Shown piece by piece: positions 21,576 to 25,053 of a DNA stretch of 25,053 nt. The position numbers and the translations under genes were made by a program. The stretch comes from DASXYG01 sp036502625 (GTDB lineage Bacteria > Actinomycetota > Actinomycetes > Streptosporangiales > Streptosporangiaceae). The stretch spans positions 1-25,053 of the forward strand of contig DASXYG010000011.1 of assembly GCA_036502625.1 (NCBI GenBank), read 5' to 3'. Numbering within the stretch: position 1 is the first letter of the stretch; every line of letters starts with the position of its first letter. The notes beneath the pieces are model-generated. The model searched no databases and was not told where the DNA came from. It was given only the letters and a program-made list of their open reading frames with translations.

Positions 21576-22366
21576 CCGCCACCGCGCCCGAGGGCGTGAC
21601 ACGCCGCTTCGAGTGGGCCGCGCTCACCGGCATCTGGTACCGCGAGCTCACGCTGTACAAGCGCTACTGGATGCCGTCCACGTTCGCGGCGATCGTCGAG
21701 CCGGTGCTGTACCTCCTGGCGTTCGGGTTCGGCCTTGGCTCCCTGGTCGGCGCCATCGGCGGCTACCGCTACATCGACTTCCTCGCCACCGGCATCGTCG
21801 CCATGTCGGTGCTGTTCGTGTCGGCGTTCACGGCGCTGTTCGCCACGTTCGTCCGGCGTACGTTCCAGCACAGCTACGAGGCGATCCTCGCCGCGCCGGT
21901 CGACGTCCACGAGGTGGTGACGGCCGAGGCGAGCTGGATCGCCGTCAGGTCGGCGGTCTACGGCTGCGCGCCGCTGCTCGTCGCGCTGGCGTTCGGGCTG
22001 AGGCCGTCGTGGGGCATGCTGCTCGTCCCGCTGATCGGCCTGGTCACCGGTATGGGCTTCGCCCTGTGGGGCATCTGGATGTCCGCGCTCGTCCCGTCGA
22101 TCAACACGATGGACTACGTGATCACCGGCGTGATCACCCCGCTGTTCCTGGTGGCCGGCACGTTCTTCCCGCTCAGCCAGTTCCCGTCGTGGATCCGCCA
22201 CATCGCGGCGCTCAACCCGCTCTACCACACGGTCGAGCTGGTCCGTCACGCGGCGACGGGCTGGCGTCCGCTCGCCGATCTCGGCCATCTGGGCGCGCTC
22301 GTGCTGTTCTGCGGCATCGCCTGGCTGGCCGCGGTCACCGCGATGCGCCGCCGCCTCATCGACTGA
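21572..22366 (+). CDS. ABC-2 type exporter permease (DrrB/NodJ type)
   Basis: The protein has 264 residues and an ATG overlapping the ATPase stop (ATGA). It has six hydrophobic segments, including STFAAIVEPVLYLLAFGFGLG, IDFLATGIVAMSVLFVSAFTALF, MLLVPLIGLVTGMGFALWGIW, the VITGVITPLFLVAGTFFPLS pair typical of NodJ/DrrB proteins, and a C-terminal helix GALVLFCGIAWLAAVTAM. The cytosolic FVRRTFQHSYEAILAAPVDVHEVVTAE is the ABC-2 coupling region (drug or polysaccharide exporters share RxYEAxLxTP-like sequence). It forms the membrane half of the exporter with the upstream ATPase. It ends in basic residues RRRLID. The substrate is not readable. Confidence 0.92.
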   Translation: MTATAPEGVTRRFEWAALTGIWYRELTLYKRYWMPSTFAAIVEPVLYLLAFGFGLGSLVGAIGGYRYIDFLATGIVAMSVLFVSAFTALFATFVRRTFQHSYEAILAAPVDVHEVVTAEASWIAVRSAVYGCAPLLVALAFGLRPSWGMLLVPLIGLVTGMGFALWGIWMSALVPSINTMDYVITGVITPLFLVAGTFFPLSQFPSWIRHIAALNPLYHTVELVRHAATGWRPLADLGHLGALVLFCGIAWLAAVTAMRRRLID

Positions 22367-22382
22367 CGGACGAACACGGGTA

Positions 22383-22411
22383 TTGACCGGTCACGACGGG
22401 GGTTCTAGCCT
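22383..22411 (+). promoter_or_regulatory. Sigma-70-type promoter for the MFS gene
   Basis: TTGACC (22383-22388), 17 bases, then TAGCCT (22406-22411). It lies just after the ABC permease gene, with an expected start near 22418 and a leader of about 40 bases. It is the best -35/-10 match in the window. Confidence 0.65.
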
Positions 22412-22455
22412 CACGTGAAACATTCTCGCGTTCTGATCCCGTGCTGGGGGCGCCA

Positions 22456-23655
22456 ATGGTCATCGGGGTTCGCGACCGGCGCGCGCGCATGGCGACATAC
22501 GCGGTGTTCTTCGTCCAGGGGCTGTGCTTCGCCGCCCTGCTCACGCGGGTCCCGACGCTCAAGGCCAAGTTCGGGCTCTCCGACAGCGAGCTGTCGCTGA
22601 TCCTGCTCGCGGTGCCGGTGATCGCCGGCGCGGGCAGCCTGCTCGCCGGCGCCCTCGGGCCGAAGCTGGGCAGCGCACGCGTCCTGCGGGTGGCGCAGCC
22701 GCTGGTGTGCGTGGCCATCGTGCTGGTCGGCGCGGCCGGCTCGATCCCGGCGCTGTTCGCCGCCACCGCGCTGTTCGGCCTGACCGTCGGCGCGGTCGAC
22801 GCCACGATGAACCAGCAGGCCGTCACCGCGGAGAGCCGCTACGGACGCAGCCTGCTGACCGGGTTCCACGCCGTGTGGAGCGTGGCCGGCATCCTCGGCG
22901 CGCTGTGGGCGTCGCTGTCCAGCGACCTCGGCCTCGACCTCGTGGTCGCGTTCGCGGTGCCGGCCGCGATCGGCGTGATCGTGACGGTGGCCGCGGGCCC
23001 GCTGCTGTTCCGCGCGGACGTCGAGGTCAGCGCGGAGCCAGGGGCCGGCACCTCCGCGGCCAAGGCCATCCCGTGGCGCCCGATCGTGCTCATCGGCCTG
23101 GCCGTGACCTGCATGTACATCGCCGACTCCGCTACGTCGAGCTGGAGCACCGCCTACCTCGAAGACCCGCTGAAGGCCACGGCGACGCTCGCCCCGTTCG
23201 CGTACGCCGCGTACCAGGCCGCCATGGTCGTCGGGCGGGTCATCGGCGACTGGGCCGTGGGCCGCGGCGGCGCCGCGCTCACGGTGCGCGTCGGCGGCGT
23301 GATCGCCGTCGTCGGACTGCTCGGCGTGGTGCTCGCGCCCGCGCCGTGGGCGGCGATCGCGGCGTTCGCGGTGGCCGGGTTCGGCCTGTGCATCGTCGTG
23401 CCGCAGTCGTTCTCCGCGGCCGGAAAGCTGGACCCCGCGGGCACGGGCGTCGCGGTGGCCCGCGTCAACCTGTTCAACTACCTCGGCTTCGTGCTCGGCG
23501 GCGCGATCATCGGCCCGATCGCCGACCTCGCCGGACGCCGCGTCGCGTTCGCCGTGCCGATGGTGCTGGCCGTCTCGATCATCGTCCTGGCGCCCGCGTT
23601 CCAGCCCGGCCGCCGCCGCGCGGCCGCGGCCGGTCCCCCGGTCACCGAACCGTGA
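22456..23655 (+). CDS. Major facilitator superfamily transporter (FucP/YbjJ-like)
   Basis: From the ATG at 22456 there are 399 residues; GTG 22441 and ATG 22489 are alternative starts, and a GGGGG run lies five bases before 22456. There are about 12 hydrophobic helices in two halves with a central polar segment (ADVEVSAEPGAGTSAAKAIP). Family features are the first helix YAVFFVQGLCFAALLTRVPTLK, an early gap loop GALGPKLGSARVLR, and TVGAVDATMNQQAV. The latter resembles the YbjJ/FucP-like branch, whose members export or import sugars and other small molecules. The substrate is unassigned. Promoter TTGACC-17-TAGCCT lies upstream. Its 3' end overlaps the 3' end of a convergent pseudogene by 14 bases. 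Confidence 0.86.
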   Translation: MVIGVRDRRARMATYAVFFVQGLCFAALLTRVPTLKAKFGLSDSELSLILLAVPVIAGAGSLLAGALGPKLGSARVLRVAQPLVCVAIVLVGAAGSIPALFAATALFGLTVGAVDATMNQQAVTAESRYGRSLLTGFHAVWSVAGILGALWASLSSDLGLDLVVAFAVPAAIGVIVTVAAGPLLFRADVEVSAEPGAGTSAAKAIPWRPIVLIGLAVTCMYIADSATSSWSTAYLEDPLKATATLAPFAYAAYQAAMVVGRVIGDWAVGRGGAALTVRVGGVIAVVGLLGVVLAPAPWAAIAAFAVAGFGLCIVVPQSFSAAGKLDPAGTGVAVARVNLFNYLGFVLGGAIIGPIADLAGRRVAFAVPMVLAVSIIVLAPAFQPGRRRAAAAGPPVTEP

Positions 23656-24000
23656 ACGTGAACATCCGCGACGGCACCCCGGTGTCGACGAGCCGCCCGT
23701 TGGCGTCGAAGTCGTTGTCGTTGGTGAGCACGATCAGGTCCAGGACCTGCGTCTTCGCCCACGTGCACCAGCGACGGCGCGTACCCGTCGACCAGCCAGA
23801 ACCCGCCCGGCACCCGCACGATGTCCTCGGTGTCCAGGCCGTTCGGGTCGTACGCGAGCTCTCGCTTCCCATCCCAGCCGTACGGCTCCTCGTCGTGGCC
23901 AGGCTGGTTCGACAGCCCGGTGACCGGGGTAGCCCTTCACGCCGATCGCGGGCAGCGTCGCGACGCTCGTCAGCCGTACGGTTCGGCCGCGGCCGACACG
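23642..24000 (-). pseudogene. Degraded phytase-like esterase gene remnant
   Basis: No single frame covers this piece, but three minus-strand frames joined give a coherent protein. An upstream frame reads SVATLPAIGVKGYPG (near 23955-23915). A second, from about 23925, reads TGLSNQPGHDEEPYGWDGKR then ELAYDPNGLDTEDIVRVPGG and FWLVDGYAPSLVHV. A third reads LIVLTNDNDFDANGRLVDTG then VPSRMFTFTVR and the stop at 23642. The DTEDIVR...FWLVDxYxPS motif and the final NDNDF...VPSRMFTF ending are those of secreted phytase-like esterases (PF13449 type, about 350-450 residues). About two thirds, including most of the middle, is deleted, and at least two frameshifts are present. It lies between the MFS gene and the MocR regulator. 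Start boundary approximate. Confidence 0.68.
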
Positions 24001-24013
24001 TGGCCTCTCCCCT

Positions 24014-25053
24014 TCACGCGGTATGTCGCCACGGTGAACGGGCGTCGTCCAGCGCCGTCGCCAGCCTGCGTACGGCCTCGGCCAGCTTGCGCTCGGGCTC
24101 GGCCGCGAAGCCGACGACCAGCGCGGGCGGGCCGGGGTTCAGCCGCATGTCGGCCACGCCGGTGACGGCCACCGAGTGGGCGCGCGCCGCGGCGACCAGC
24201 CGCGCCTCGTCCGTACCGTGCGGCAGCTCCAGGTACAGGTGCAGGCCCGCCGAGACGCCGCGTACGGACAGGCCGGGCAGCCGGGTGCGCAGCTCCGCCA
24301 CGAACGCGTCGCGGCGCGCGCGGTAGCGCTGCCGGGTGGCGCGCAGGTGGCGGTCGTACTGGCCGTCGGTGATCAGCTCCGCCAGGGCGTACTGGTCCAG
24401 CGTCGGCGAGCCGAGGTCGGTGGTGGCGCGCAGCTCCGCCACCGCCGCCGCGAGCCGCGCGGGCGCCACCGCCCAGCCCAGCCGCAGCGCCGGGGCCAGC
24501 GACTTGCTGACCGACCCGGCGAGCACTACGCGGTCGGGGGCGAGCGCCTGGAGGCAGCCGACGGGCTCGCGGTCGAAGCGGAACTCGGCGTCGTAGTCGT
24601 CCTCGACGATCAACGCGTCACGTTCCCGCGCCCATTCGATGAGCGCGGCACGCCGCCCCGGCGACAGCACCACGCCCGTCGGGAACTGGTGGGCGGGCGT
24701 GACCAGCACCGCGCGGGCGTCCGTACGGGCCAGCGCGGCCACGTCGATGCCCTCGTCGTCGACCGGGACGCCCACCGAGGTGAGCCCGACGCCGCGCATC
24801 AGGGGCCGCTGGTGCAGGCTGCTGGGGTCCTCGACGGCGAGCGTGCGGTGGCCGTCGGCGACCAGGGCGCGGCCCACGGCCGCCATCGCCTGCGCCACCC
24901 CGGCGGCGATCACGACCTGCCCGGGCGGCGCCGCCACGGCACGGACCCGGCGCAGGTACGCGGCAAGCTCCGTGCGCAGCCGCGGCGCCCCGGCGCGCGC
25001 CGGGTAGCCGAGCTCGGCCGTGGGCACCGTGTTGACCGCGCGGCGCAGCGCCG
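24014..25053 (-). CDS. MocR/PdxR-type GntR regulator with aminotransferase domain, N-terminus cut by window edge
   Basis: About 346 C-terminal residues are present; the frame is open to the right edge, where the GntR winged-helix domain would be expected. The visible part is a fold-type I PLP aminotransferase domain: ELGYPARAGAPRLRTELAAYL, VVIAAGVAQAMAAVGRALV, VLVTPAHQFPTGVVLS, VEDDYDAEFRFDREP with the PLP-ring aspartate region, and SVSKSLAPALRLGW with the Schiff-base lysine (codon at 24503-24505). This arrangement without preserved pathway partners is typical of MocR regulators, which use PLP or an amino compound as effector. The DNA-binding half is outside the window, so a free-standing aminotransferase cannot be fully excluded, but the HQFPTG motif strongly favours MocR. 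Targets are unknown. Confidence 0.88.
   Translation of the reverse strand, partial: ALRRAVNTVPTAELGYPARAGAPRLRTELAAYLRRVRAVAAPPGQVVIAAGVAQAMAAVGRALVADGHRTLAVEDPSSLHQRPLMRGVGLTSVGVPVDDEGIDVAALARTDARAVLVTPAHQFPTGVVLSPGRRAALIEWARERDALIVEDDYDAEFRFDREPVGCLQALAPDRVVLAGSVSKSLAPALRLGWAVAPARLAAAVAELRATTDLGSPTLDQYALAELITDGQYDRHLRATRQRYRARRDAFVAELRTRLPGLSVRGVSAGLHLYLELPHGTDEARLVAAARAHSVAVTGVADMRLNPGPPALVVGFAAEPERKLAEAVRRLATALDDARSPWRHTA

Noticed and set aside
1..25053. tRNA/rRNA genes, CRISPR arrays, insertion sequences, prophage or biosynthetic cluster
   Set aside because: I looked through the intergenic spaces and frames and saw no cloverleaf, spaced direct repeats, transposase, integrase, or synthase genes.

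Overview
The window is about 70% or more GC, with strong G/C preference at third codon positions, many GTG/TTG starts and gene neighbourhoods typical of Actinobacteria (ispH, xseA, xseB, a DUF4245 gene, glpX). It most likely comes from a filamentous or soil actinomycete of the Streptosporangiales/Streptomycetales type. I can name no species. There are no rRNA or tRNA genes, CRISPR arrays, insertion sequences or phage genes, so most of the window looks like stable chromosomal core.

Region 1 (1-7343, minus strand) is one operon of a Gram-positive Tcp-like type IV secretion/conjugation apparatus. In transcription order it holds a TcpC/VirB8-like bitopic protein, an 82-residue two-helix membrane protein, a 1611-residue TcpE-like membrane protein fused through a very long low-complexity linker to a MinD-like ATPase domain, and a VirB4-type ATPase cut by the window edge. 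The MinD-like domain has lost both P-loop lysines, and the linker carries in-frame tandem repeats and blocks of opposite charge. This is the most unusual locus here. Its 398-bp upstream region separates it from ychF.

Region 2 (7745-20503) is mostly housekeeping: ychF (minus), rmuC (plus), a DUF6542 membrane protein (plus), ispH (minus), an Rv1109c-like protein (plus), a cysteine hydrolase (minus), xseA (plus), an LtrA-family membrane protein (plus), a hot-dog thioesterase (minus), xseB (plus), a minus-strand trio tetR - DUF4245 - tandem glyoxalase-like (VOC) protein, glpX (plus) and a DUF1707/LiaF-like protein (minus). Exonuclease VII genes xseA and xseB are separated here by ltrA and the thioesterase. 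Convergent pairs meet with almost no gap, several around inverted repeats that may be two-way terminators.

Region 3 (20601-25053) has a DrrAB/NodIJ-type ABC exporter (ATPase and permease with a 4-base overlap), an MFS transporter with a clear -35/-10 promoter, a decayed phytase-like esterase pseudogene, and a MocR-type GntR/aminotransferase regulator cut by the right edge.

A recurring theme is leaderless gene starts. At least eight genes have a TANNNT -10 hexamer placed 6-8 bases before an ATG or GTG, with no good ribosome binding site. The other genes have clear AGGAGG-like sites or overlap an upstream stop codon.
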